A DNA stretch of 16,724 nt, from positions 1 to 16,724 of the forward strand of contig JBHHVZ010000062.1 in assembly GCA_046756245.1 (NCBI GenBank), given 5' to 3'. Below the pieces are notes generated by a model. The model was given only the letters and a program-made list of their open reading frames with translations. It made no database searches and was not told where the DNA came from. Every line of letters starts with the position of its first letter. The first letter of the stretch is position 1. This DNA comes from G021776435 sp046756245. Lineage in GTDB: Bacteria; Pseudomonadota; Alphaproteobacteria; Caulobacterales; Parvularculaceae. Shown here in pieces: positions 6,198 to 14,229 of the stretch. A program made the translations under genes and the position numbers.

Positions 6198-8033
6198 ATG
6201 AACGAAGCGGTTTTGACAGAACGGCGATTCGCGCCGCCCCGGGTCGAGGTCGAGCATCTCGACGGCGGGCGCATGATTCTACGCTCGCCGACGCCGCTCA
6301 AGGATTATCCTGCGCACTTGCTGGAAGATCTGCGCCATTGGGCCGAAGCCGCCCCGTCGAGAGTATTCCTCGCCCAGCGCGACGGCGCCGGCGACTGGCG
6401 CAAACTGACTTACCGGGAGGCTTTGCAAAAGGTTCGCTCCGTCGCGCAGTCGCTTCTTGATCGCGATATCGACGCTAACGCGCCAGTGATGATTCTGTCG
6501 GAAAACAGCATCGAGTCCGGCGTGCTGCAATTGGCGGCGATGTATGTCGGCGCGCCGGCGGTTCCGGTTTCGCCATCCTATTCGTTGATTTCGGCGGATT
6601 TTTCAAAGTTGCGCCATGTGGCACGCCTCGTTGAACCGGCTTTGATCTTCGTATCGGACGGCGCCCGCTACGCCGGCGCGCTGAACGCGCTTGACCTTGA
6701 GGAGACGGAGCTCGTCGTCGTTGAAAACGCGCCGGGCGGAGTCGAAGCGACCTCTTTCGATGCGCTCCTTAAAACAACGGCGACGCCCGATGTCGAAGCG
6801 GCGCTTGCGACCGTCGGTCCCGACACCGTCGCCAAGATCCTTTTTACGTCCGGTTCGACCGGCATGCCGAAGGGCGTCCTCAACACCCAGCGGATGTTGT
6901 GCTCCAACCAGCAGGCGATGGCGCAGGTATGGCCGTTCGTCGAAAACCATCCCCCGATACTGCTCGACTGGCTGCCCTGGCATCACACCTTCGGCGGCAA
7001 TCACAACTTCAACATGATCCTCCGAAACGGCGGCTCGCTCTATATCGACGGCGGCAAGCCGCTGCCCGGTCAGTTCGAGACGTCTGTCGAGAATCTTCGC
7101 TCGGTTGCGCCGACCGCCTATTTCAACGTGCCGAGCGGCTACGGCATGCTATTGCCCTATCTCGAAGGCGACGCAACGCTGCGCGATTATTTCTTTTCAA
7201 GGCTTGAGCTCATTTTTTACGCCGCCGCCGCATTGCCGCAGACCCTCTGGGAGCGGCTGGAGAAGCTCTCCTTGGCGGCGGTCGGCAGAAAGATTCCCAT
7301 GGCCTCGGCGTGGGGATCAACGGAAACCGCGCCGCTTGCGACCAGCGTTCATTTTCCGATCGACCGGGCCGGCGTCATCGGCCTGCCGGTGCCGGGCTGC
7401 GAACTGCTGCTCGTCCCCAATGCCGGCAAGCTCGAAGTGCGGGTGCGCGGGCCGAATGTGACGCCCGGCTATTTCAAGCAGGACGCGCTATTCGCCGAGT
7501 CGATCGACGAAGACGGATTCTACAAGATCGGCGACGCGGTGAAATTCGACGATCCCGACGATCCGTCCAAAGGCGTCGTCTTTGATGGCCGCATCGCCGA
7601 AGACTTCAAGCTCCTGACCGGTTCATGGGTGAATGTCGGCAAGCTGCGCGTCAACGCCATCGCCGCCGGCGCGCCGATTATTCGCGATGCGGTGGTCGCC
7701 GGTCATGACCGTTCGGAAATCGGCCTTCTCGTCTTTCCCGACATCAAGGGCGCCGCCGGCGTGGCCGGTCTCGATCCCGACGCGCCTGTCGATAAGATCA
7801 TTGCAAGTAAAAAAGTTCACGAAGCGCTGCGCCGCCAGATCGGCCTTTACAATGAGGACAATCCCGGTTCGAGCACACAGATAAAGCGCGTACTGCTGCT
7901 GGCCGAGCCGCCGGATATCGACACGAACGAAATCACCGACAAGGGCTATATCAGCCAGCGAACGGTTCTTGAGCGCCGGGCGGATAAGGTCGCGCAATTA
8001 TACGCTGGCGGCCCTGACGTCATCGTCATCTGA
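6198..8033 (+). CDS. AMP-forming aromatic acid:CoA ligase, feruloyl-CoA synthase family
   Basis: It activates a carboxylic acid to its CoA thioester with ATP, releasing AMP and PPi. The 611-residue protein has the ANL core motifs: LFTSGSTGMPKGV (P-loop-like A3), SAWGSTETAP (A5), KIGDAVKF with a following GRIAEDFKLLTGSWVNVGKLR block (A7/A8), and the A10 lysine K582 in NEITDKGYISQR. LTGSWVNVG and ITDKGYISQR are typical of feruloyl-CoA synthases (Fcs), not of benzoate-CoA ligases such as BadA/BclA. It starts 44 nt after the aminotransferase; the ribosome site is weak, and 6198 was chosen because it leaves the usual short N-terminus. In context the substrate is probably benzoylacetate or cinnamate. 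Benzoylacetate-CoA ligase is known from anaerobic ethylbenzene degradation, but whether this protein is close to it needs alignment. Confidence 0.85.
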   Translation: MNEAVLTERRFAPPRVEVEHLDGGRMILRSPTPLKDYPAHLLEDLRHWAEAAPSRVFLAQRDGAGDWRKLTYREALQKVRSVAQSLLDRDIDANAPVMILSENSIESGVLQLAAMYVGAPAVPVSPSYSLISADFSKLRHVARLVEPALIFVSDGARYAGALNALDLEETELVVVENAPGGVEATSFDALLKTTATPDVEAALATVGPDTVAKILFTSGSTGMPKGVLNTQRMLCSNQQAMAQVWPFVENHPPILLDWLPWHHTFGGNHNFNMILRNGGSLYIDGGKPLPGQFETSVENLRSVAPTAYFNVPSGYGMLLPYLEGDATLRDYFFSRLELIFYAAAALPQTLWERLEKLSLAAVGRKIPMASAWGSTETAPLATSVHFPIDRAGVIGLPVPGCELLLVPNAGKLEVRVRGPNVTPGYFKQDALFAESIDEDGFYKIGDAVKFDDPDDPSKGVVFDGRIAEDFKLLTGSWVNVGKLRVNAIAAGAPIIRDAVVAGHDRSEIGLLVFPDIKGAAGVAGLDPDAPVDKIIASKKVHEALRRQIGLYNEDNPGSSTQIKRVLLLAEPPDIDTNEITDKGYISQRTVLERRADKVAQLYAGGPDVIVI

Positions 8034-8047
8034 GCCCCCAAGGCGGG

Positions 8048-8083
8048 CGGGCGGCTGACGGCGTGGCGCGCGAGCGCCGCCCG
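8048..8083. other. GC-rich inverted repeat after the ligase gene
   Basis: CGGGCGGC (8048-8055) pairs with GCCGCCCG (8076-8083). Inside, GGCGC-GCGA-GCGCC (8065-8078) can form a competing GNRA-tetraloop hairpin. It starts 14 bp after the ligase stop codon and may end or slow transcription of the upstream unit, but no U-tract follows, so a rho-independent terminator is not supported. Confidence 0.35.
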
Positions 8084-8157
8084 ACAGCCGATATGCGACA
8101 AAACCGCGCAGCCGCTTCGGTCAGGCCCCAAGAAGCTTGAAAATTCGTCGATTTTGC

Positions 8158-8186
8158 TTGAGATCGAACGTTCGTTCTACGATAAT
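8158..8186 (+). promoter_or_regulatory. Sigma-70 type promoter of the had-oah-dch-tetR-bcrCBAD operon
   Basis: TTGAGA (8158-8163) and GATAAT (8181-8186) are separated by exactly 17 bp. The expected start is near 8193, leaving a leader of about 44 nt before had, whose GTG start is preceded by GGGAGG at 8225-8230. The spacer holds the palindrome described separately, so a repressor bound there would block RNA polymerase. No FNR-type box was found here, unlike the aminomutase promoter. Confidence 0.65.
8162..8177. promoter_or_regulatory. Candidate TetR operator in the promoter spacer
   Basis: GATCGAACGTTCGTTC is a 16-bp palindrome in which 7 of 8 pairs match (8164/8175 mismatched); the central ten bases CGAACGTTCG are perfectly symmetric. 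It fills most of the gap between the -35 and -10 elements. Size and symmetry fit TetR-family operators, and a TetR gene lies within the operon (11123-11785), so autoregulated repression relieved by an aromatic acyl-CoA or acid is the natural model. The ligand and the pairing of protein with site are inference. Confidence 0.6.
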
Positions 8187-8205
8187 GCGACTGTGTCCGG
8201 TCTGC

Positions 8206-8220
8206 GTTCGAGGCCCGAAC
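8206..8220. promoter_or_regulatory. Second CGAAC/GTTCG dyad downstream of the start site
   Basis: GTTCG-AGGCC-CGAAC is a perfect 5+5 inverted repeat made of the same GTTCG/CGAAC words as the operator at 8162-8177, centred 43-44 bp (about four helical turns) downstream of it. It may be an auxiliary operator or a small leader hairpin just upstream of the had ribosome site. Confidence 0.35.
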
Positions 8221-8236
8221 AGAAGGGAGGCGAACC

Positions 8237-9304
8237 GTGAAGCCGGTCAATGCTTTTGGCTATTTCCTCACCGCCGCCAACGCGCCGCTGGAGCGCCGTG
8301 ATTTCGTTGTCGATCAACTCAGGGACGACCAAGTCCTGATCGAAGTCGCCGGGTGCGGGTTATGTCACACCGATCTCGGATTCATTGCCGGCGAGGTTCG
8401 CATCAAGCGCGACCTGCCGTTGATCCTCGGTCATGAAATAAGCGGGACCGTCATCGCCGCCGGCGCTGGTTATCAGAACCTAATTGGGACAAAAGTTATC
8501 GTTCCTGCAGTCCTTCCGTGCGGCGAATGCGAGCTTTGCAAGTCGGGGCGCGACAATATCTGTCAGCGCCAGGAAATGCCCGGCAACGACTTCAATGGCG
8601 GTTTCGCAAGCCATGTCGTTACGCCCGGCCGCTCGCTTTGTCCGCTGCCGGACGATCTCAACGGCTTTGAACCCGCGCAATTGTCGGTCATCGCCGACGC
8701 CATCACCACGCCCTATCAGGCGCTCTTGCGCTCGGGGCTTGAGGCCGGCGACCTAGCTATCGTCATCGGCGTCGGCGGCGTCGGCCTTTACATGGTGCAG
8801 CATGCCCGTAACGCCGGGGCGAAAGTCATCGCGCTTGATATCGACGACGCCAAGCTCGCCGCCGCCGGCCGGCAGGGGGCGGAATTCACCATCAATTCGA
8901 AAGGAATGAATGAACGCGACGTGAAGTCGACGATTCGCGCGCTCGCCAAGGATCACAAGCTGCCGCGCTTCAAATGGAAAGTCTTTGAAACCAGCGGCAG
9001 CGCCGGCGGACAGGCGGCGGCGTACGCGCTTTTAAGTTTCGCCGGCTCGGTGAGCGTCGTCGGCTTCACGATGGAGAAGATCAACATCCGTCTTTCCAAC
9101 ATAATGGCGTTCGACGCTGCGCTGATTGGCAATTGGGGCTGCAGCCCGACGCATTACCCGGCCGTCGTCGACAACGTTCTGTCGCGGAAGATCAATCTTC
9201 TCGACAATATCGAAACCCATTCCCTTGACGAGATCAATGACATCGTCGCGCTGGCGCTCGATCACAAGCTCGAACGGCGCGCCATACTCGTCCCTGCGCG
9301 TTAA
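8237..9304 (+). CDS. had: 6-hydroxycyclohex-1-ene-1-carbonyl-CoA dehydrogenase
   Basis: It oxidises 6-hydroxycyclohex-1-ene-1-carbonyl-CoA to the 6-oxo compound with NAD+, the third step after ring reduction in the benzoyl-CoA pathway. It is a medium-chain, zinc-containing alcohol dehydrogenase of 355 residues. GCGLCHTDLGF supplies catalytic-zinc ligands (C40), followed by LGHEISGTV; the structural zinc is held by C95, C98, C101 and C109 in CGECELCKSGRDNIC. The nucleotide-binding GVGGVGLYMVQHA lies near residue 177, with an acidic end of strand 2 in ALDIDDA, consistent with NAD preference. The start is GTG at 8237, 6 nt after GGGAGG. Placement directly before oah and dch is what separates it from generic alcohol dehydrogenases. 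It is the first gene of the operon; oah follows after 19 nt. Confidence 0.93.
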   Translation: MKPVNAFGYFLTAANAPLERRDFVVDQLRDDQVLIEVAGCGLCHTDLGFIAGEVRIKRDLPLILGHEISGTVIAAGAGYQNLIGTKVIVPAVLPCGECELCKSGRDNICQRQEMPGNDFNGGFASHVVTPGRSLCPLPDDLNGFEPAQLSVIADAITTPYQALLRSGLEAGDLAIVIGVGGVGLYMVQHARNAGAKVIALDIDDAKLAAAGRQGAEFTINSKGMNERDVKSTIRALAKDHKLPRFKWKVFETSGSAGGQAAAYALLSFAGSVSVVGFTMEKINIRLSNIMAFDAALIGNWGCSPTHYPAVVDNVLSRKINLLDNIETHSLDEINDIVALALDHKLERRAILVPAR

Positions 9305-9323
9305 ATGAGAAGGACCTTAAGCG

Positions 9324-10406
9324 ATGAAAGACCACCACATCATTGAAGGTTACGAATACAAGGAAATTATCGCAGAACGCCGCCCGCTGCTCGACGCCTC
9401 AGGAGCGCCGGTCGAAAGGCTTTATAATTTCTGGATCGCTCTGAACAATCCCGAACAATTCAATTCCTACACGACCGGGGCCGTCAAGGAGGTGATCCTC
9501 GCTTGCCGCGAGGCTTCCTGCGATCGCTCCGTAGTCGCCGTAATTCTCACCGCAGTCGGCGACAAGGCGTTCTGCAGCGGCGGCAACACCAAGGAATACG
9601 CTGAATATTACGCCGGCAATCCTCAGGAATATAAGCAATACATGCGGCTCTTTAACGACATGGTGACTGGCATCCTGCTCTGCGACAAGCCGGTCATTTG
9701 CCGCGTCAACGGTTTAAGGGTCGGCGGCGGACAGGAAATCGGCATGGCCTGCGACTTTTCGATCGCCGCCGACACTGCGCGTTTCGGGCAGGCCGGCCCG
9801 AAACACGGCTCGGCGCCCGACGGCGGCTCGACCGACTTTCTGCATCTCTTCGTCGGCGTCGGCGCGGCGATCGACAGTTGCACATTGTGCGAGCCGTGGT
9901 CGGCGCACGCCGCCGTCAATATCGGCCTCATTAACAAGGTCGTCCCTGTGATGAAGAACGCCGACGGTGAATTCATTTCCAATCCGTTCGTCGACATAAC
10001 GCGGCAGTACGATGACTGGGGCAATCCCTGTTACGGCGCGTTCAAGACCGGCGAAGCGCGCGACGAGGCGAAACGGATCGCCGCCGGCTGCGCCACCGAC
10101 TTCACCCTTCTCGACAAGGAGGTGAACAATCTCGCCTATCGGTTGGCGATGACCATGCCCGACTGCCTCAACAAAACCCTGCAGTCGATGCGCAAGAAAA
10201 AACTCGAACACTGGCAGCAGAATTCCGAGACCAACCGTTCATGGCTGGCGCTCAACATGATGACGGAAGCCAAGGCCGGCTTTCGCGCCTTCAACGAAGG
10301 GCCGAAACACAACCGCGAAGTCGATTTTCTCGAGCTCCGCCGCCGGCTCGCCGCCGCCGCGCCGTGGGACGAGAGTCTGTTCGACGCAATCCATCCCAAG
10401 GGATAA
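9324..10406 (+). CDS. oah: 6-oxocyclohex-1-ene-1-carbonyl-CoA hydrolase
   Basis: This ring-opening enzyme adds water to the double bond of 6-oxocyclohex-1-ene-1-carbonyl-CoA and cleaves the C-C bond hydrolytically, yielding 3-hydroxypimelyl-CoA. It belongs to the crotonase family and has 360 residues, longer than ordinary enoyl-CoA hydratases (about 260), as is usual for Oah (about 375). The crotonase oxyanion-hole regions are seen in TAVGDKAFCSGGNTKEYAEYY and NGLRVGGGQEIGMACDFSIA, followed by GPKHGSAPDGGSTDFLHLFVG, a stretch I recognise from Oah proteins. The ATG at 9324 is preceded by AGAAGGA near 9308. Only 4 nt separate its stop from dch. The presence of Oah shows the Thauera/Azoarcus/Magnetospirillum variant of the pathway rather than the R. 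palustris badHIK variant. Confidence 0.94.
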   Translation: MKDHHIIEGYEYKEIIAERRPLLDASGAPVERLYNFWIALNNPEQFNSYTTGAVKEVILACREASCDRSVVAVILTAVGDKAFCSGGNTKEYAEYYAGNPQEYKQYMRLFNDMVTGILLCDKPVICRVNGLRVGGGQEIGMACDFSIAADTARFGQAGPKHGSAPDGGSTDFLHLFVGVGAAIDSCTLCEPWSAHAAVNIGLINKVVPVMKNADGEFISNPFVDITRQYDDWGNPCYGAFKTGEARDEAKRIAAGCATDFTLLDKEVNNLAYRLAMTMPDCLNKTLQSMRKKKLEHWQQNSETNRSWLALNMMTEAKAGFRAFNEGPKHNREVDFLELRRRLAAAAPWDESLFDAIHPKG

Positions 10407-10410
10407 GCCC

Positions 10411-11187
10411 ATGCCCTGCGAGACGCTGAAAATAAGCGAGCATAATGACGGAGCGGTCCTGGAGATCGCCCTCAACACGCCGCCCGGCAACGTTCTCACC
10501 GCAAAGATGATGGCGGAAATCGAGTCCCAACTCGAAATCGAGGAAAAAGAACGCGCCCGCAAGCTCATCATCTTCACCGGCGCCGGCGATCATTTCAGCT
10601 TCGGCGCCAGCGTCGAAGAGCACCAGCGCGATCAGGTCGGCGCCATGCTGCCCGCCTTCCATCGGCTGATGGGAAAAGTTCTCGCACACCCGACGCCGAT
10701 GCTTGCGAAAGTCAGCGGCCAGTGCCTCGGCGGCGGGTTCGAACTGGCTCTTGCTTGCAGTTTCATTATTGCGAGCGAAGACGCACGGTTCGCCGTCCCC
10801 GAGATTTCTCTCGGCGTCTTCCCGCCGGTCGCAGCGCTTCTGTTGCCGCGGCTTGTCGGTCCGATGCGCGCCAACCGGATGGTCCTTACCGGCGCCAAGT
10901 CAAGCGCCGAAGACATGCATTGCGCCGGACTGGTCATCGGCGTTTCGAAGAAAGGCGATCTCGACGACGACACAACCGCGTTCATTGAGAAATACATCCT
11001 GCCGAAAAGCGCCAGCTCTTTGCGCTTTGCGCAACGGGCGGCGCGCGCATCCCTCATGCGTCATTACGAAGCGCATATCGGCGAACTCGAGCGGCTTTAT
11101 CTAAACGAGCTGATGTCAAGCCATGACGCCAATGAAGGCATCGCCGCATTTCTGGAAAAACGAGCAATGGAGTGGACCAATTCCTGA
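10411..11187 (+). CDS. dch: cyclohexa-1,5-diene-1-carbonyl-CoA hydratase
   Basis: It hydrates cyclohexa-1,5-diene-1-carbonyl-CoA, the product of benzoyl-CoA reductase, to 6-hydroxycyclohex-1-ene-1-carbonyl-CoA. It is a crotonase-fold protein of 258 residues, the length I recall for Thauera Dch. TPPGNVLTAKMMAEI near the N-terminus, GAGDHFSFGASVEEH (first oxyanion-hole loop, near residue 61) and SGQCLGGGFELALACSFIIAS (second loop, near 103) are visible, followed by ARFAVPEISLGVFPPVAA. It follows oah by 4 nt, and its last 65 nt overlap the TetR gene in another frame. Enzyme order in the pathway is BcrCBAD, Dch, Had, Oah, so the gene order runs against the reaction order. Confidence 0.92.
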   Translation: MPCETLKISEHNDGAVLEIALNTPPGNVLTAKMMAEIESQLEIEEKERARKLIIFTGAGDHFSFGASVEEHQRDQVGAMLPAFHRLMGKVLAHPTPMLAKVSGQCLGGGFELALACSFIIASEDARFAVPEISLGVFPPVAALLLPRLVGPMRANRMVLTGAKSSAEDMHCAGLVIGVSKKGDLDDDTTAFIEKYILPKSASSLRFAQRAARASLMRHYEAHIGELERLYLNELMSSHDANEGIAAFLEKRAMEWTNS

Positions 11188-11785
11188 CGGCGCGCTGCTC
11201 ATAACCCAAAGCCCCGAACTCGACGATATTCTCGAGAAGTCGGCGAAGCTGATGGCCCGCACCGGCTATCACGGCGCCAGCATGCGCGACCTTGCGCGCG
11301 TCACCGGGCGCAGCCTCTCCGGGCTCTATCATTATTTCAAGGGCAAGGAAGACCTCCTCTTCCTTGTCAATCAGCGCGGGTTTTTGTCGCTTCTGAAAAT
11401 GGTCGACGAGCTTAAAGCGGAAAATCTCGGCCCGCGCGAGACGCTGCGCGCATTGATCAGCAATCACATCGGCTTCTTCGCCCGCCATCTAGATGAGATG
11501 CGCGTAATCGTCTTCGGCACCCAGGAATTCGCGCCGGAGCGTCTCAAGATCGTCAACGACATGAAAGAAGATTATCGCCGCCGCGTGCAGGAAATTGTCG
11601 GCGCTTATATCGCGGACGCGCGCAGTGCGCCGATCGAAGAAGCCGACCTGACGCGTAAGACATTTCTCCTGTTCGGCATGATGAACTGGATTTTCAGTTG
11701 GTATTCAAGCGGCGACCACGGCCCCGCCAAAGATCTTGCTGAGGAGATTTTCCAGACTTTCACCAAGGGCTGTGTTGAAAGCTGA
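11123..11785 (+). CDS. TetR-family transcriptional regulator inside the benzoyl-CoA operon
   Basis: A probable dimeric, ligand-responsive repressor of 220 residues. The N-terminal DNA-binding domain spans about residues 34-82, with the helix-turn-helix in MRDLARVTGRSLSGLYHYFKGKEDLLF near 54-80. The C-terminal region is mostly helical and would bind the ligand. The start is uncertain: ATG at 11123 (or 11132) lies inside dch and gives an unusually long 30-residue lead before the first helix, but no better start codon follows and stops do not intervene. The 65-nt overlap and the 6-nt gap to bcrC place it firmly inside the operon. The likely target is the palindrome at 8162-8177. It is not related to BzdR or to BadR/BadM, the studied regulators of this pathway. 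Confidence 0.88.
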   Translation: MTPMKASPHFWKNEQWSGPIPDGALLITQSPELDDILEKSAKLMARTGYHGASMRDLARVTGRSLSGLYHYFKGKEDLLFLVNQRGFLSLLKMVDELKAENLGPRETLRALISNHIGFFARHLDEMRVIVFGTQEFAPERLKIVNDMKEDYRRRVQEIVGAYIADARSAPIEEADLTRKTFLLFGMMNWIFSWYSSGDHGPAKDLAEEIFQTFTKGCVES

Positions 11786-11791
11786 ACCGCC

Positions 11792-12955
11792 ATGACAATG
11801 AGCGCAGAACAGATCATCAAACGCTGCGAAGAGCTCTATGACGACCTTCATTTCGGTTATGTAAAGATCTGGAAGGAGGCGTATCACGCAAAGGCCATCG
11901 GCTTCATGCCGATCTATGCGCCGCGCGAGCTCATTCACGCCGCCGGCATGCTGCCCGTCGGAATTATGGGCGGCGGCGACAATATCGAGATAATTCGCGG
12001 CGATGCGTTCTTCCAGTCATACATCTGCCGCATCCCGCGCTCGACCATAGAACTGGGCCTGAGCGGCCGGCTCGACGTTCTCGACGGCATGCTGTTTCCG
12101 GCGATCTGCGACGTGATTCGCAATTTGAGCGGCATGTGGCAGATGATGTTCGAGGGCAAATACATCAAATATCTCGACGTGCCGCAAAATTTCGGCGAGC
12201 AGGGCCGCGCTTTTTATGCTTCCGAACTCGTCGACATAAAGCAGGCGTTCGAGCGGATTTCAGGCGATACGATCACCGATAAGGCGCTGAACGATTCGAT
12301 CGCACTTTATAATGAGAACCGCGCCCTGATTGCAGAGCTTTACGACCTGCGCGCAGCAGAGCCGCACAGGGTGCTGACGTCCGACGTCTATCTCCTTATG
12401 CGCGCTTCGAACATCCTCGAGGTCAGCGAACATTCGGCGATGCTGCGCGATTACATGGCGACGATCGGCGACGTCGACCGGCCGATCCGCGATAATGTCC
12501 GCGTCGTCGTCACTGACGCCTTCTGCGAGCAACCGCCGCTCAGTCTCGTGCGCGCGCTTGAACAGAGCGGTTGCTTCATCGTCGACGACGACTGGGTGCT
12601 CGGCAATCGCTATCATTTAAAACCGATCGCCGTCGGCGAGCGGCCGATGGACGCGCTGGTCGAAGCCTATCTGAACGACACTGTGGCGACGCCGTCGCGC
12701 TACGTGGAGGGGCGCGACAAGGGCGCGCACCTCGTCGATCAGGTTCGGTCCCGGAGCGCCGAAGGCGTAATTTTCGCTGCGCCCAGTTTCTGCGATCCGG
12801 CGCTTCTGGACCGGCCGATGGTCGAGGATGTACTGGCCCGCGAAAACATTCCCTACACCGCATTCAAGTACGCCGAAAACACCGGCCAGATTCAGGTGAT
12901 CAAGGAACAGACAGGCACTTTCGCCGACTCCATCAAACTTTGGGGCGCCCAATGA
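11792..12955 (+). CDS. bcrC: benzoyl-CoA reductase subunit C (BcrC)
   Basis: One of the two subunits (with BcrB) forming the substrate-reducing module of class I, ATP-dependent benzoyl-CoA reductase, which reduces the aromatic ring by two electrons at very low potential. It belongs to the 2-hydroxyacyl-CoA dehydratase D-component family, whose members hold [4Fe-4S] clusters. The 387 residues compare with about 384 in Thauera. IGFMPIYAPRELIHAAGMLPVGIMGGGD, SYICRIPRSTIELGL and LFPAICDVIRNLSGMWQ are hallmark stretches; Cys residues in SYICR, PAICD, DAFCE and SFCDP are candidate cluster ligands. The ATG at 11792 lies 6 nt after the TetR stop. Its TGA overlaps the bcrB ATG by 4 bp (ATGA), indicating translational coupling. 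The enzyme is expected to be oxygen-sensitive and cytoplasmic. Confidence 0.96.
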   Translation: MTMSAEQIIKRCEELYDDLHFGYVKIWKEAYHAKAIGFMPIYAPRELIHAAGMLPVGIMGGGDNIEIIRGDAFFQSYICRIPRSTIELGLSGRLDVLDGMLFPAICDVIRNLSGMWQMMFEGKYIKYLDVPQNFGEQGRAFYASELVDIKQAFERISGDTITDKALNDSIALYNENRALIAELYDLRAAEPHRVLTSDVYLLMRASNILEVSEHSAMLRDYMATIGDVDRPIRDNVRVVVTDAFCEQPPLSLVRALEQSGCFIVDDDWVLGNRYHLKPIAVGERPMDALVEAYLNDTVATPSRYVEGRDKGAHLVDQVRSRSAEGVIFAAPSFCDPALLDRPMVEDVLARENIPYTAFKYAENTGQIQVIKEQTGTFADSIKLWGAQ

Positions 12956-14229
12956 ACGTTCAGACAACAGTTAAAAAAGAAGACAGCATGATCATCCAGA
13001 AGCAGATGATCGCCAGTCATTTCGAGAAGCTGTCGCAGGCCCAAGAAACCGGCAAGAAAGTCGTCTACACTTTCGTTCCGGGAAATCTCAACGAGCTTAT
13101 CCGCGCATTCGACATGCTGCCTGTTCATCCGGAGGTGAACGCGCTGCAATCTGGAATGCGCAAGCTCAGCGGCGGTTATATTCAGGAGGCGGAGAAAACC
13201 GGCCATTCCGAAGATGTCTGCACCTATGTGAAGTGCGACCTCGGCATGATGAAGAAAGGCAATATCGGCCCGACCGGACTGCCGCTGCCGAAGCCCGATC
13301 TTCTCCTCCTTAGCTACACCGGATGCTTCACTTTTCTCAAATGGTTCGAGCTTCTCAAAACCGAATATGACTGCCCGATCGTGATGCTGCAGGTCCCGTA
13401 TCAAGCCGGCGGCGAGATCACCGACGAGATGCGCGACTATGTCACGCGGCAGCTCGAAGAAGTCGTGGTTCCCGCGCTTGAGAAAGTCTCCGGTAAAAAG
13501 CTCGACCCCGACCGACTTAAGAAAATGCTCGCCTCATCGGCGCGCGCCGAGGAACTGCTGGTCGATATCTGGAATTCGGCTAAACACAAGCCGTCGCCAA
13601 TCGACGCTTATTTCGGCGGCGTTTTCTACATCGGCCCGATCTTCACGGCGTTCCGCGGGCTTCCCGAATGCGAGGACTATTATCAGAGGCTGAAAGACGA
13701 AGTCGATTATCGCATCGCCAACAAGCTCGGGCCTGTAACGCCTGACGGCGAAATGAGCGATCAGAAATACCGCGTCGTCATCGAAGGTCCGCCGAACTGG
13801 ACGAGCTTCCGTGAGTTCTGGAAGATTTTCGCCGACGAAGGCGTCGTCATGGTCGCTTCAACCTACACCAAAGTGGGCGGTCTTTATGAAAGCGGCTTTC
13901 GCCACGATCCGGACCGTCCGCTCGAAAGCCTCGGCGAATATTGTCTTGGTTGCTACACAAATCATTCGCTGCCGGCGCGGGTCGAAATCCTGCAACGCTA
14001 TATTGAAGATTTCGACGCCGACGGCTTTCTCATCAATTCGATCAAGAGCTGCAATTCTTTTTCCGCCGGTCAGCTTCTGATGATGCGAGAGGTCGAGAAG
14101 CGCACCGGAAAGGCCGGCGGCTTTATTGAATCCGATCTTGTCGATCCGCGCTATTTCAGCGCCGCCAACATCAAGAACAGACTGGAATCCTACTTCCAGA
14201 TGATCGACGCGCGACGTGTGGGAGTATGA
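12952..14229 (+). CDS. bcrB: benzoyl-CoA reductase subunit B (BcrB)
   Basis: Partner of BcrC in the benzoyl-CoA-binding, ring-reducing module. The protein has 425 residues from the ATG at 12952; the frame is open further upstream, but that part overlaps bcrC and shows no family similarity. Typical stretches are VPGNLNELIRAFDMLPVHPEVNAL, GHSEDVCTYVKCDLGMM, LLSYTGCFTFLKWFELL, EGPPNWTSFREFWKIF, EYCLGCYTNHSLPARVEIL and NSIKSCNSFSAGQLLMMREVEKRTGK, which follow Thauera BcrB closely as I remember it. Cys residues in CTYVKC, YTGC, CLGC and KSC are candidate [4Fe-4S] ligands. It is joined to bcrC and bcrA by ATGA overlaps at both ends, so the three subunits are probably made in equal amounts. Confidence 0.96.
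   Translation: MNVQTTVKKEDSMIIQKQMIASHFEKLSQAQETGKKVVYTFVPGNLNELIRAFDMLPVHPEVNALQSGMRKLSGGYIQEAEKTGHSEDVCTYVKCDLGMMKKGNIGPTGLPLPKPDLLLLSYTGCFTFLKWFELLKTEYDCPIVMLQVPYQAGGEITDEMRDYVTRQLEEVVVPALEKVSGKKLDPDRLKKMLASSARAEELLVDIWNSAKHKPSPIDAYFGGVFYIGPIFTAFRGLPECEDYYQRLKDEVDYRIANKLGPVTPDGEMSDQKYRVVIEGPPNWTSFREFWKIFADEGVVMVASTYTKVGGLYESGFRHDPDRPLESLGEYCLGCYTNHSLPARVEILQRYIEDFDADGFLINSIKSCNSFSAGQLLMMREVEKRTGKAGGFIESDLVDPRYFSAANIKNRLESYFQMIDARRVGV

Noticed and set aside
8142..8160. FNR-type box in the had promoter (TTGAAAATTCGTCGA region)
   Set aside because: The half-sites have the wrong spacing and the second half is TCGA, not TCAA.
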